DNA of 64,000 nt from CAVQCX01 sp963775335 (lineage in GTDB: Bacteria > Pseudomonadota > Gammaproteobacteria > Chromatiales > Chromatiaceae), in contig CAVZIJ010000003.1 of NCBI GenBank assembly GCA_963775335.1, forward strand, positions 2,232,001 through 2,296,000, in the 5' to 3' direction. This document shows, piece after piece, positions 26,197 through 35,301 of the stretch. Position numbers and translations under genes: made by a program. Position 1 is the stretch's first letter; each line of letters starts with the position of its first letter. The notes beneath the pieces are model-generated. The model had not been told where the DNA came from. It ran no database searches and worked only from the letters and a program-made list of their open reading frames with translations.

Positions 26197-26220
26197 CCGG
26201 CGGCCGATTCGGGCCGCCGG
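26197..26220. terminator. hairpin after the diheme cytochrome gene
   Basis: A 9-bp perfect stem CCGGCGGCC/GGCCGCCGG with a 6-nt loop starts 16 nt beyond the cytochrome stop codon. A short T run (ATTTTC) lies on the plus-strand side, so termination on the minus strand may depend on the stem alone. Confidence 0.55.
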
Positions 26221-26235
26221 ATTTTCGGTGACGGC

Positions 26236-26844
26236 TTACTTGCTTCCCAGGGCCTGGATGACCGCTTCGAAGTCCTCTTTCTTCATCTCCTCGAACTTGC
26301 CGCGCATCTTCTTCGGCATATCCCGATCACCCGATTCGAACTGTTTGAACTGTTCTCTCAGATAGGGCATCCACTGACCCGCGAGAATCCCTGCGTCGTC
26401 GCTCGGGTCGGCGCCGTACTTGGAATGGCACTTCCGGCACGAGTCCTCGAACACCTCCTCCCCGTGCTTGACCAGGGCCGGGTCTGTCTTCTGCTCGGCG
26501 GCGTGGCTCTTGAACGTCTCTCCCGCAAAGTGCTGGGCCAAGGCGTCGATGTCGTCGTCGCTCAGGTTCTTGGCGACCTCATTCATATCCGTCTCGGTAC
26601 CGTCGGCCTTCTTGAATTTCGTGCCCTTGCGGTCCCCGGCCCGATAGGCCTTCATGGTGTCGGAGAGGTACGGGGCCGAGAACCCTGCAATATTCGGCAC
26701 CTGATCCTTGTCGCTGTTGCCGTCCTTGCCATGGCAATCGGCACATTTCTCCGCCAGCTTGGCACCGTCGGCAGCGCTGGCCGCCAGGGGAGCGGCCAAG
26801 ACGAAAATGCCCGCCAGAGCGGCCATCTTGAATACCCTACGCAT
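26236..26844 (-). CDS. diheme cytochrome c (c4-like), periplasmic
   Basis: The 202-aa protein has a signal peptide (VFKMAALAGIFVLAAPLAASA) and two class I heme domains in tandem with CADCH at residues 34-38 and CRKCH at 136-140. This is the layout of cytochrome c4, which shuttles electrons to terminal oxidases. An AGGAGG box precedes ATG 26844. The surface is unusually rich in Lys and Asp/Glu. It is divergent from the heptaheme lipoprotein, so it is a plausible electron partner (inference). Confidence 0.9.
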   Translation of the reverse strand: MRRVFKMAALAGIFVLAAPLAASAADGAKLAEKCADCHGKDGNSDKDQVPNIAGFSAPYLSDTMKAYRAGDRKGTKFKKADGTETDMNEVAKNLSDDDIDALAQHFAGETFKSHAAEQKTDPALVKHGEEVFEDSCRKCHSKYGADPSDDAGILAGQWMPYLREQFKQFESGDRDMPKKMRGKFEEMKKEDFEAVIQALGSK

Positions 26845-27185
26845 GTCTACCTCCTCGTTCAGTGGTCGTGGTCGATCGTTATAGCTGCAGCACACGCAGC
26901 TCCTCCCCCCGCATCGGGAGACCGATCTCGCGCCTATTCCAACAGGCTCGTCGGCTGGAGGCAAGCTCGAGCGAATTGGGGACGCCGAGCTCGCACGGAC
27001 GAGCCCGGCCCGACATGTACTGCGCCCCCGCCGGGGGGAAGAGATGGACGCTGCGACAGCTGGCCTCTCCGAAGGCAGACCCCCAGCGGAGCGCGCCCTG
27101 ACGCCCTTGAAACGCCTTCGTTAAGGCTGCGTAAAATGTCAATACAACAAGTACTTATTCAGCCACCGGCTAGGGTATCTCCCCG

Positions 27186-27214
27186 TTGCGGGACTCCCCG
27201 TGACCTGCTATACA
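27186..27214 (+). promoter_or_regulatory. sigma-70-type promoter for the heptaheme gene
   Basis: TTGCGG (27186-27191) and TATACA (27209-27214) are separated by 17 nt, and a TGC precedes the -10, an extended -10 feature. Transcription would begin around 27221, leaving a 5' leader of about 120 nt before ATG 27340. The surrounding 495-nt divergent region is AT-richer than its neighbours and holds no gene. Confidence 0.55.
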
Positions 27215-27339
27215 CACTTTTCGTATCCCCATTGTGGGATCGCGTTTCCGTCGCGCATTTTCAACGCAGAACAACCGCGCGGCGATGCGTTTTATTGCTC
27301 CCATTGCTGCCACCATCGCTCAACACCTGGGGGGGACGT

Positions 27340-29748
27340 ATGAAAAGAATTTTGATCGCCTCGGCGGTGTGCACGGGCCTCGCCGTCACAGGCTGCGCCA
27401 TGAAGACAACAGCGACCGAGAGTACGGAGGCCATGGCGACGGTCACGCCGACTAAGCCCAAGAATGACTACAACATCACCATCAACTACGAGCTCGGGAT
27501 GCACTGCACCGGGTTCGACTTCAGCTACTGCTGCGTCCTGCCGCCCTACAACTCGGTGCAGGCCCAGGTGATCAAGACCGCCACCGGCCCCCGCAGTTAT
27601 CCGGAGCTCTTGGAGGCCGATCCGAAAGAACCCTCCGTGCTGGTCGACGGCAAGAAGCGTTTCAAGCTGGCCTACGGCCATACCGACAACACTTACTCCG
27701 AAGGCACCAAGCTCAGGTACTGGAGCGTGCCGTACGACATCAACGGCGATGGCAAGATCGAGGCCAACGAGAACGTGGCCAACGCCTACTGGAACCACAT
27801 CTACGTCTACAAGGACCTCACGGGCAGCAACCCCAAGAACACCAGCAAGGACAGCGACAAGCTGTTCGTGGGCAAGCAGATCCCGGTCCCGGTAGACAAC
27901 GGTCCGGCGGGGTCGGCCGTGCCAAGCCCGATGAAGGGAGGCTTCCTGCACTACACCGGCGAGACCGGCACCGTCGTCTTCACCAAGTCGCCGGTCCTGG
28001 ACAATGTGCCCATCGTGCTGACCAACCCCGGCATATGGGACGCCCTGGGCCTGCCCCTCACACCGTTCAGCGACAGCGTAGCCAAAAAGAGCTGGATGAA
28101 CCTGGTCGAGACCGACATCCAGCCCTTCCAGGAGCCCTGGGTCTCAATGGTCGACGCCGACACCGGCAAGCCGGTGATCGACAGCCACACCGGCAGGCCC
28201 GTGCATTTCACCGGCGACAGCCCCATCGACATCCCCAACTGTGCCAATTGCCACGACAACGAGACGGCGAACGGCACCAAGTACACGCTCTACAAAGGTG
28301 AGTACGCTTTCTGGAAATCGCTGGGCGCTTCGGATTGGATCGCTAAGCTCAAGAGCACTGCGATCTCGATTCTGGAGATGCACGACGACCTCAACGGCAC
28401 CAACTTCCTGAAGCACTACAACCCAAACAGCAGTTCGCTCGACAGCACCCGCATCGGCCGCGACCCGATCCTCTGCCAGAAGTGCCACGCGGACAACGTC
28501 ATCGCCGTGCTCCAGTCCAAGACCTTCAAGGACAAGAAGACCGGCAAGGTGATGAAGATCCCGCCCTTGACCCAGGCCTTTCACGGCATCCATTTGCAGT
28601 ATGCGCCTATGCCCGACAGCCTGGGCCGCTCCGGGGCCTGCCAGGGCTGCCACCCGGCACACCGCTACGATAGAAGCATGGCCGGCTACCCGATCACCCC
28701 GGACGGCAAGAACGCCTACGCGAAAACCGACAACCGAGACGCGGGAGGCGGCTGCTACGTCGGGCGCGACGTGCACTCCAACCGGGGCAAGGACAAGGAC
28801 GGCGTGGAGACCCCCGAGCACCTCAATGCCATCGGCCAGTGGCTGCAGGCCAATGTGTCGAAGATCGGCAACGGGGAGGGCGGCAAGGGCCTGTGGTGCA
28901 CGAACTGCCATAACCAGCTCTCCCGCGAGCTCTATCAGCGGGATAACCTGGAGAACGCCTTCAAGCAGGAAGGTACCACCCTTCGCAACAAGAGCCTGGC
29001 CGAGATCGCCGCTGGCATCGGGGTGAGCGTCAAGGAGTTGGAGGAGAAGTACATGGATCCCAAGGTCGTGCTGGACGCCAAGGGCCACGACACCCCCGGC
29101 AAATCGGGCATCCTCCTGACCTGGGCCCAGAAGCGCCTGGTGCCCGACGTTGCAGTCATCGCCCTCAAGGGCAAGGCTCCGCTGGTCAAAAAGGACGAGG
29201 ACGGCGACATCAACGTCACTATCCTGTCGGCGAATCCGGCGGTGAACCCCAAGAGCCTCAAGCTGCCCGCCGGTGCGACCGGGGCCATGGCGGTCCCATA
29301 CAGCGCAGCGAGCGACGGACGTGACTACTGGCTGGCCGCGGGCGCTCCGCACTGTGCGGACTGCCATGCCGCACCCTTCGTTGAGGGCCAGGGCGGGGTC
29401 GCCTTCCCGATCAACCAGCCGGGCAAGTACAGCCTCATGCGCTACTCCAAGGGGCATGCCGGTATAGCCTGCCAGAGCTGCCATGAGTCCATGCATGGCC
29501 TCTACCCGGTCACCCCGGACATCGACGTGACCACGTACAAGCAGGCAGCGCAGTACAACCCGGATGGGTCCCACGGTCCGCTCAAGTGTGCGGCCTGCCA
29601 TGAGGTCAACAAGGCGGGCGTGCCCTTCCTTGCGGCGAAGAAGGGGCATACCTGGAACGGCAAGCCCATCATCGACGACTTCGACGCGGCGGTATCCTGG
29701 ATGCATGCCAATGCCCCGGATATCGGAGGCAAGATCCCCAGAGAATGA
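27340..29748 (+). CDS. heptaheme c-type cytochrome lipoprotein
   Basis: The 802-aa protein starts MKRILIASAVCTGLAVTGC with a lipobox (Cys 19), so it is probably anchored to a membrane on the periplasmic or outer face. Seven CxxCH sites lie at residues 301, 379, 434, 520, 672, 711 and 750 (CANCH, CQKCH, CQGCH, CTNCH, CADCH, CQSCH, CAACH). The first 300 residues form a heme-free domain with GMHCTGFDFSYCCVLPPYNS and an EF-hand-like loop DINGDGKIEANE (133-144), suggesting calcium binding. I have seen this N-terminal motif in uncharacterised multiheme cytochromes of metal- and sulfur-metabolising bacteria. Function is probably extracytoplasmic electron transfer, partner unknown. Confidence 0.85.
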   Translation: MKRILIASAVCTGLAVTGCAMKTTATESTEAMATVTPTKPKNDYNITINYELGMHCTGFDFSYCCVLPPYNSVQAQVIKTATGPRSYPELLEADPKEPSVLVDGKKRFKLAYGHTDNTYSEGTKLRYWSVPYDINGDGKIEANENVANAYWNHIYVYKDLTGSNPKNTSKDSDKLFVGKQIPVPVDNGPAGSAVPSPMKGGFLHYTGETGTVVFTKSPVLDNVPIVLTNPGIWDALGLPLTPFSDSVAKKSWMNLVETDIQPFQEPWVSMVDADTGKPVIDSHTGRPVHFTGDSPIDIPNCANCHDNETANGTKYTLYKGEYAFWKSLGASDWIAKLKSTAISILEMHDDLNGTNFLKHYNPNSSSLDSTRIGRDPILCQKCHADNVIAVLQSKTFKDKKTGKVMKIPPLTQAFHGIHLQYAPMPDSLGRSGACQGCHPAHRYDRSMAGYPITPDGKNAYAKTDNRDAGGGCYVGRDVHSNRGKDKDGVETPEHLNAIGQWLQANVSKIGNGEGGKGLWCTNCHNQLSRELYQRDNLENAFKQEGTTLRNKSLAEIAAGIGVSVKELEEKYMDPKVVLDAKGHDTPGKSGILLTWAQKRLVPDVAVIALKGKAPLVKKDEDGDINVTILSANPAVNPKSLKLPAGATGAMAVPYSAASDGRDYWLAAGAPHCADCHAAPFVEGQGGVAFPINQPGKYSLMRYSKGHAGIACQSCHESMHGLYPVTPDIDVTTYKQAAQYNPDGSHGPLKCAACHEVNKAGVPFLAAKKGHTWNGKPIIDDFDAAVSWMHANAPDIGGKIPRE

Positions 29749-29804
29749 TGCTTGTCGGGCTCACCGGCCAGGGAGGGCCGGCGGGCTGCGCCGAAACCTG
29801 TACA

Positions 29805-29828
29805 AGGGGGCTTTGCCCCCTGTTTTTT
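29805..29828 (+). terminator. rho-independent terminator
   Basis: AGGGGGC, a TTT loop and GCCCCCT are followed by GTTTTTT. It lies between the heptaheme gene and the isomerase gene and would partly separate their expression. Confidence 0.85.
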
Positions 29829-29860
29829 CTTACCCCTCAGATCAACTGGTGTCTTTTCCC

Positions 29861-31144
29861 ATGCACAAGGTCCATCGCCTCGCACTGCCACTGATGTTCC
29901 TGTCCCTGAGCGCGGCTGCCAACCCGCAACCGCCTGAGTCCCAATCCCAGGTCCTGGCCACCGTCGGCGACCAAACGGTCACCGCGCACGATCTGGAATC
30001 CGCCATCAACAGCTCACCCGTTTCCACTCAGTTCAACACCCTGGGCGTGGACCAGCAGGCGGCCCTGCGGGGCGACATGTTGAAGCGCCTTGTGGCCTCC
30101 CGGCTGCTCCTGCTCGAGGCCGAGCGGCTAGGCCTCGACCGGCAGCCGGAGCTCCGGCGCCAGATGGAGGACTATCGTCTCGGCCAGCTGTACCGCGCAT
30201 ACATGGATCGGCTACGGGCCCAGCTGAAGGTCCCCGACGAGGATCTGGCGGAGATGAAGCAGCAATTCGGCGACGACCACGATGCGCTGGTCGCAGCCAA
30301 ATCGGCCGCTTTGGTAGGCATTTATCGCAAGCGGCAAGCCGAGCTGATCGCCGAGCTCAAGACCCGTTACGCAGTGCAGTTGCACCCGGAGCGCATCGTG
30401 CCCGGGGTGGCGCTGGACACTGTGCTGATGGAGTCCGCAGCAGGACTTCAGATCCGGGCCACCGACCTGCACCGCACCACCGACCAAGGCGAGCCGAGCC
30501 CGCGCGAGATGCGCAATCGATTGACCGAGCGCGTCGAGCTCTTGCTGGTCGCCAAGGCCGCCGAGGATGATCATGTCGATATCAGCCAGGCCCTCGCCAC
30601 ATACCGTGCCGAGAGCCTTCCTGCCATGCTGCTGGCTCAGAAGGCCCGCGAGTGGATACCGAACGAGGCGGCGATGCGGACCTATTTCAAGACCCACCCG
30701 GCGCTCGGCCAGATTGTCGAGCGCCGGCATATCGGCCAAATCGTGGTTGCCACTCCCGAAGCCGCCGAGGCCCTGCGCAAGCGTGTGCTGGCCGGGGAAA
30801 GCCTGTTCAAGCTCGCCGGCCAGTTCAGCATCGATCCCAACGGCCGGGCCAAGGACGGCGACATGGGCTGGATGCGGGCGGGCTCGGGCATGCCCGAGAT
30901 CGAGGCGGCCCTCGCCCATCTGCCGGAGGGACAGGTGAGCCCGGTGGTGCACACCACCAAGGGCTATCACCTGGTGATGATCCTGGAGCGCAAGCCAGGC
31001 AAGCAGCTGGACTTCGAGTCGATCGAGGATCGGGTGCGCCAGCAGATGATCTCCGAGCACTTACCGGCCTATCTGGAGGAGCTCCGCAAACGCTACCAGG
31101 TAGCATGGCTCCTGCCCGCCCATAGCTCTGGGGCGGCCAAGTGA
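29861..31144 (+). CDS. SurA/PpiC-like periplasmic peptidyl-prolyl isomerase
   Basis: The 427-aa protein has a signal peptide (LALPLMFLSLSAAANP), a SurA-like N-terminal chaperone part (VLATVGDQTVTAHDLESAIN, LLLLEAERLGLD) and one parvulin domain at about residues 285-380. That domain contains RRHIGQIVVATPEAAEALRKR, FSIDPNGRAKDGDMGWM and VSPVVHTTKGYHLVMILE. Such proteins fold exported proteins. Being placed behind a large multiheme lipoprotein suggests a dedicated assembly factor (inference). Its stop overlaps the next start (GTGA). Confidence 0.85.
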   Translation: MHKVHRLALPLMFLSLSAAANPQPPESQSQVLATVGDQTVTAHDLESAINSSPVSTQFNTLGVDQQAALRGDMLKRLVASRLLLLEAERLGLDRQPELRRQMEDYRLGQLYRAYMDRLRAQLKVPDEDLAEMKQQFGDDHDALVAAKSAALVGIYRKRQAELIAELKTRYAVQLHPERIVPGVALDTVLMESAAGLQIRATDLHRTTDQGEPSPREMRNRLTERVELLLVAKAAEDDHVDISQALATYRAESLPAMLLAQKAREWIPNEAAMRTYFKTHPALGQIVERRHIGQIVVATPEAAEALRKRVLAGESLFKLAGQFSIDPNGRAKDGDMGWMRAGSGMPEIEAALAHLPEGQVSPVVHTTKGYHLVMILERKPGKQLDFESIEDRVRQQMISEHLPAYLEELRKRYQVAWLLPAHSSGAAK

Positions 31145-31719
31145 CGGCTGCCCGCCTGGCGCTCGCCCTGGCCCTGGCCCTGGGCGCTGATCTGGCCTGC
31201 GCCGACACGCCGGCGGCCAGCCCGGCCACCTGCTCGGGCCCCGCACTGCCTGGGGGCGCCCGGCGGCTCGCACAGCTAGCGGGCGGAGCCCTACCAGGAC
31301 TCGACGGACAGCTCCACCGCCTGACCGACTGGCCCGGCAAGGTGGTGGTGGTCAATTTCTGGGCGGGCTGGTGCGGTCCTTGCCAGTATGAGATCCCCGA
31401 TCTAGTCGCGTTCCAGGCGGCCCACGCCGCCCAGGGCCTCCAGGTGATCGGCATCGGCCTGGACACCCGCGAGCGATTGGGTAACGTGGCGCGCTCCCTC
31501 GGGATCAACTACCCCGTGCTGGTCGCCGGTGAAGGCCCGGGCGCCGACCTGATGGGACGATGGGGCAACCCGACCGGGGCCGTCCCCTACTCCGTGGTGT
31601 TGGATCGACGCGGCTGCGTAGCCCAAGTGCGCCGGGGCCCCCTCGACGAGGATGATCTCCGGGACGACGTGCTACCGCTCCTGGCACCTGCATCCGCCGG
31701 CGCACATCACCCGGGATGA
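31141..31719 (+). CDS. TlpA/ResA-like thiol-disulfide oxidoreductase
   Basis: The 192-aa protein starts at GTG 31141, overlapping the isomerase stop by four nt, so the two are translationally coupled. It has a signal peptide (LALALALALGADLACA) and a thioredoxin fold with WAGWCGPCQYEIPDL and the cis-proline region GAVPYSVVLDRRG. ResA/CcmG-type proteins keep apocytochrome heme cysteines reduced. This fits a role in maturing the adjacent multiheme cytochrome, which is inference from context. Confidence 0.87.
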   Translation: MTAARLALALALALGADLACADTPAASPATCSGPALPGGARRLAQLAGGALPGLDGQLHRLTDWPGKVVVVNFWAGWCGPCQYEIPDLVAFQAAHAAQGLQVIGIGLDTRERLGNVARSLGINYPVLVAGEGPGADLMGRWGNPTGAVPYSVVLDRRGCVAQVRRGPLDEDDLRDDVLPLLAPASAGAHHPG

Positions 31720-31780
31720 GCCCGGCGGCTCCCGTGCCTGGTCGTTGTGCCGGGGCCGGCGGCGTCCACTCGTAGGCCCA

Positions 31781-31814
31781 AAAAAGAGCCGCCCGGTCTC
31801 GGACCGGGCGGCTC
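31781..31814 (-). terminator. terminator of the rpsP-rplS operon
   Basis: A 13-bp perfect stem GAGCCGCCCGGTC with a 3-nt loop (31786-31814) is followed on the minus strand by a T run (A run at 31780-31785). It lies 33 nt after the rplS stop. Confidence 0.9.
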
Positions 31815-31846
31815 ATCGGGGCTGCGGCGGCGCTCGCGCCGCCGGC

Positions 31847-32191
31847 TCAGATCTTCTCTTTGATGCGTGCGGCCTTGCCGGTACGCCCGCGCAGGTAATA
31901 GAGCTTGGCGCGACGCACGTCGCCTTTGCGCACCACCTTGATCTCGGCAACGCTCGGGCTGTGGGTCTGAAACACGCGCTCCACCCCTTCGCCGTGAGAC
32001 ATCTTGCGGACGGTGAACGCCGAATTGAGGCCGCGGTTGCGCTTGCCGATCACGACACCCTCGAAGGCCTGGAGGCGCTCGCGGTCGCCTTCCTTCACGC
32101 GGATGCTCACGACCACGGTGTCCCCCGGCGAGAACTCGGGGACGTTGGCCTTGGTCTGCTCGGCCTCGATTTCCTGGATGATCTTGCTCAT
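31847..32191 (-). CDS. rplS: 50S ribosomal protein L19
   Basis: The 114-aa protein has all L19 hallmarks: N-terminal MSKIIQEIEAEQ, FSPGDTVVVSIRVKEGDRERLQAFEGVVIG and the C-terminal RAKLYYLRGRTGKAARIKE. It sits at the 30S-50S interface. Its ATG overlaps the trmD stop (ATGA), coupling translation in the operon rpsP-rimM-trmD-rplS. Confidence 0.98.
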   Translation of the reverse strand: MSKIIQEIEAEQTKANVPEFSPGDTVVVSIRVKEGDRERLQAFEGVVIGKRNRGLNSAFTVRKMSHGEGVERVFQTHSPSVAEIKVVRKGDVRRAKLYYLRGRTGKAARIKEKI

Positions 32192-32955
32192 CGTCGCTCG
32201 CTCCTGTCATCGTCCGGCGCTTTGTGCGCACGGAGGTATTCATCTAACAGAATCTTCTCTTCATCGCTCAGCACCCGCCTCTCCAGGAGATCGGGTCGGC
32301 GCTCCCAGGTGCGCCCCAGCGCCTGCTGGAGGCGCCAGCGGCGGATCGCCGCATGATCGCCGCGGAGGAGGACTGCCGGAACCGCCTTCCCGTCAATCAC
32401 TTCAGGGCGCGTGTAGTGCGGACAGTCGAGCAGGCCGTCCCCATGAGAATCCTGCTCCGCCGAGTCCTCATGTCCCAAAGCGCCCGGCAGAAGCCGGATC
32501 ACAGCGTCCATCAGCACCATCGCCGGCAGCTCGCCGCCGCTCAGCACGTAATCCCCGATGGACCACTCCTCGTCCACCCAGCCCTGGATGAGACGCTCAT
32601 CGACGCCTTCGTAGCGTCCCGCCACCAGGATCAACCCAGACCGCGCCGCGAACGCCCGAACCGCGGCCTGGTCCAGGCAGCGACCCTGCGGACTCAGGTA
32701 GAGCACCCGAGTGCCCGGATCGGCGGCCGCCCTGGCGTCTTCCACCGCGGCCCGCAGCGGAGCAACCTTCATCACCATCCCCGGCCCGCCTCCGTACGGG
32801 CGGTCATCGACGGTTCGGTGGGCATCCTGGGTATAGTCGCGCGGATTCCAGCAGCGGAGCTGCACCAGCCCGCGCTCGAATGCCCGACCCGTGATCCCCT
32901 GCCCGCTCAAGGCCCGGAACATCTCCGGGAACAGGGTCACCACGTCGAAGCGCAT
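32188..32955 (-). CDS. trmD: tRNA (guanine-N1)-methyltransferase
   Basis: The 255-aa SPOUT enzyme makes m1G37 in tRNAs with G36G37, which prevents frameshifting. The trefoil-knot SAM site is visible in YLSPQGRCLDQA, LILVAGRYEGVDERLI and SIGDYVLSGGELPAMVLMDAV. The N-terminus MRFDVVTLFPEMF is typical. It lies 4 nt behind rimM and overlaps rplS. Confidence 0.98.
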   Translation of the reverse strand: MRFDVVTLFPEMFRALSGQGITGRAFERGLVQLRCWNPRDYTQDAHRTVDDRPYGGGPGMVMKVAPLRAAVEDARAAADPGTRVLYLSPQGRCLDQAAVRAFAARSGLILVAGRYEGVDERLIQGWVDEEWSIGDYVLSGGELPAMVLMDAVIRLLPGALGHEDSAEQDSHGDGLLDCPHYTRPEVIDGKAVPAVLLRGDHAAIRRWRLQQALGRTWERRPDLLERRVLSDEEKILLDEYLRAHKAPDDDRSERR

Positions 32956-32959
32956 GGCC

Positions 32960-33520
32960 TCAGAAGTCCGGGTCCCAGTCCACGACCATCGAGCGGCTGC
33001 GCAGATCCACGCTGCGAACCACCGGGCCCGGCAGGTACGGGATCAGCCGCTCGCGGGCCCCCCGAACCACCAGCACGTCGTTGGCTCCGGTCTCGAACAG
33101 GTGATCGACGACGCCCAGGTCGACCCCCTCGACGGTGAAAACCCTCAGCCCCTCAAGATCCGTCCAGTAATATTCGTCGTCGGCCGCGGGCAGCTGGTCG
33201 CGCCGCACCGCGATGTCGGCGCCGAGCAGGCCAGCGGCCTCGTCGCGATCGTGGCAGCCGGCGATACGCGCCACCAGGCCCTTGCCTTGGAGACGCCCTT
33301 CCCGGGACTCCATCGCCTGCCAGCGTCCCGCCAGGTAGAGATACCAGGGCGAGTAGGTCAGAATATTCTCGCGCGGTGCGGTATAGGAGTGGACCTTCAC
33401 CCAGCCGCGCAACCCATACAATCCCGACACCGTTCCGACCACCACGGCCGGACAAAGGCTGCCGTCCTCGGCGAGGATCGGCGGCCGCTCCGAGGTCACC
33501 GGTCGGGTCCCTGTAACCAC
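32960..33520 (-). CDS. rimM: ribosome maturation factor
   Basis: RimM binds S19 and aids 30S head assembly. The N-terminal beta-barrel begins VVVGTVSGLYGLRGWVKVHSYT and the PRC-barrel half contains DDEYYWTDLEGLRVFTVEG, VDHLFETGANDVLVVRG and RLIPYLP. The start is uncertain: GTG 33520 is chosen because it lies 28 nt after the rpsP stop, with GTG 33499 as another option. Length is about 186 aa, near the family norm. Confidence 0.95.
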   Translation of the reverse strand: MVTGTRPVTSERPPILAEDGSLCPAVVVGTVSGLYGLRGWVKVHSYTAPRENILTYSPWYLYLAGRWQAMESREGRLQGKGLVARIAGCHDRDEAAGLLGADIAVRRDQLPAADDEYYWTDLEGLRVFTVEGVDLGVVDHLFETGANDVLVVRGARERLIPYLPGPVVRSVDLRSRSMVVDWDPDF

Positions 33521-33548
33521 CCCCGGAGGGATAGACCCGAAACCGGGA

Positions 33549-33806
33549 TCAACCGGCCGCCTGGCTGCCGCGCTGTTGTTTGACCAGCTCGGCGACCCGC
33601 TCACTCGGCTGAGCCCCGGTGCCAACCCAGTAGTCGATCCGCTCCAGACTGATACGCAGGCGGTCTTCGCCCCCGGTGGCGATGGGGTTGAAGAAGCCAA
33701 CGCGCTCGATGGAACGCCCGCCACGGGAGCTGCGGCTGTCTGCCACCACGATGTGATAGAACGGCCGCTTCTTGGCGCCGGTTCTCGCGAGACGAATGGT
33801 TACCAT
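33549..33806 (-). CDS. rpsP: 30S ribosomal protein S16
   Basis: The 85-aa product MVTIRLARTGAKKRPFYHIV, with VADSRSSRGGRSIERVGFFNP and RIDYWVGTGAQPSERVAELV, is a complete S16. It is the first gene of the rpsP-rimM-trmD-rplS operon. Confidence 0.98.
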   Translation of the reverse strand: MVTIRLARTGAKKRPFYHIVVADSRSSRGGRSIERVGFFNPIATGGEDRLRISLERIDYWVGTGAQPSERVAELVKQQRGSQAAG

Positions 33807-33870
33807 TGGCTGCCCTTACTCAATTGCGTACGGCCCGGCGGCTGAGAAGCCCGCCGGAAGTAAACGGGGC

Positions 33871-33898
33871 ATTTTACGCAAAATCCCCGAAATGTGAA
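33871..33898 (-). promoter_or_regulatory. probable sigma-70 promoter of the rpsP operon
   Basis: On the minus strand TTCACA (33898-33893) and TAAAAT (33876-33871) are spaced by 16 nt. The leader of about 60 nt before rpsP contains a GC hairpin (CCGGCGG with CCGCCGG around 33840-33855) that may be regulatory. Confidence 0.5.
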
Positions 33899-33942
33899 GC
33901 CCAATACCCGCGACGGGTACTGAGGGAGGCCGAAGTGTCCGC

Positions 33943-35301
33943 TTAGAACGGCAGGCCGGGGGGCATTCGGCCTTGCATGGCGCGCATCATCTTCTTCAAT
34001 CCGCCGCCTTTCATCTTCTTCATGACCTTCTGCATCTGAGTGAACTGTTTGAGCAGCCGGTTGACGTCCTGGACCTGCGTTCCCGAGCCCAACGCGATTC
34101 GCCGCTTGTGGGAGCCCTTGATCAGGCCGGGGAATCGCCGCTCCTGGGGGGTCATGGAGTCTACTATGGCGATGAGCTTGTTGACCTCTTTGTCGTTGAC
34201 CTGCTGCTTGACCTTGTCCGGGACTTGGCTCATGCCGGGCAGCTTGTCCAGCAGGCCCGCCATGCCCCCCAACTGCTTCATCTGCAGCATCTGCTCGCGG
34301 AAATCGCTGAGATCGAACCCCTCGCCCGTGTGCAGCTTGTGGGCGAGCTTCGCCGCCTGCTCGTGATCGACCTTGCGCTGGACCTCCTCGACCAGGGAGA
34401 GCACGTCTCCCATACCCAGGATGCGCGAGGCGACCCGATCCGGATAAAAGGGCTCGAGAGCGGCCGTACGCTCCCCCACGCCGAGGAACTTGATCGGCTT
34501 GCCGGTGACCTGCCGCACCGACAGCGCGGCGCCACCCCGAGCGTCGCCGTCGGCCTTGGTCAGAATCACCCCGGTGAGGGGCAGCGCATCGTTGAACGCA
34601 CGCGCGGTGTTGGCCGCATCCTGACCCGTCATGCTGTCGACGACGAACAGGGTCTCGACCGGCTTGAGCTCGGAGTGCAGCTCCCGGATCTCCGTCATCA
34701 TCGCATCGTCGATATGCAGGCGGCCGGCGGTGTCGACGATGAGCACGTCCATGAACCGACGGCGCGCCTGGGAGAGGGCCGAGCGCGCTATCGCCAGCGG
34801 AGCCTGGTCGGGGCTGCTGGGGAAGAACTCCGCGCCGATCTCACCGGCCAGAGTCCGCAGCTGGTCGATGGCGGCGGGGCGATAGACGTCGCAGCTCGCG
34901 ACCATCACGCTCTTGTTCTGCCGCTCCTGGAGCCAGCGTGCGAGCTTGGCGACGGTCGTGGTCTTGCCCGAGCCCTGCAGACCGGCCATCAGGATGATCG
35001 CCGGCGGCTGGGCTGCCAGGCTGAGCGACTCGTTCGCTTCCCCCATGGTGCGCACGAGCTCGTCGTGGACGACCTTGATCAGCACCTGACCGGGCGTGAG
35101 GCTGCGCAGCACCTCCTCGCCCATGGCCTGCTCTTTGACCCGGTCGATCAGGTCCCGCACCACCGGTAGCGCGACGTCCGCCTCCAGCAGCGCCATGCGC
35201 ACCTCGCGCAGGGTGTCGCGAATGTTGTCCTCGGTCAGTCGGCCCCGTCCCCGCAGGTCATTGAGGACACGGCCTAGTCTCTGGGTCAGATTGTCGAACA
35301 T
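33943..35301 (-). CDS. ffh: signal recognition particle protein Ffh
   Basis: The 452-aa SRP54 GTPase targets inner-membrane proteins co-translationally. It has an N domain (MFDNLTQRLGRVLNDLRG, ALLEADVALPVVRDLI) and a G domain with GLQGSGKTTTVAKLA, DVYRPAAIDQL, DTAGRLHID and TKADGDARGG. The methionine-rich M domain follows (LLKQFTQMQKVMKKMKGGGLKKMM). It is upstream of rpsP on the same strand, a common order. Confidence 0.98.
   Translation of the reverse strand: MFDNLTQRLGRVLNDLRGRGRLTEDNIRDTLREVRMALLEADVALPVVRDLIDRVKEQAMGEEVLRSLTPGQVLIKVVHDELVRTMGEANESLSLAAQPPAIILMAGLQGSGKTTTVAKLARWLQERQNKSVMVASCDVYRPAAIDQLRTLAGEIGAEFFPSSPDQAPLAIARSALSQARRRFMDVLIVDTAGRLHIDDAMMTEIRELHSELKPVETLFVVDSMTGQDAANTARAFNDALPLTGVILTKADGDARGGAALSVRQVTGKPIKFLGVGERTAALEPFYPDRVASRILGMGDVLSLVEEVQRKVDHEQAAKLAHKLHTGEGFDLSDFREQMLQMKQLGGMAGLLDKLPGMSQVPDKVKQQVNDKEVNKLIAIVDSMTPQERRFPGLIKGSHKRRIALGSGTQVQDVNRLLKQFTQMQKVMKKMKGGGLKKMMRAMQGRMPPGLPF

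Noticed and set aside
26008..27339. Long open extension upstream of the heptaheme gene in the same frame
   Set aside because: It runs through the divergent diheme cytochrome gene and the promoter region. The signal peptide with lipobox at 27340 marks the true start.
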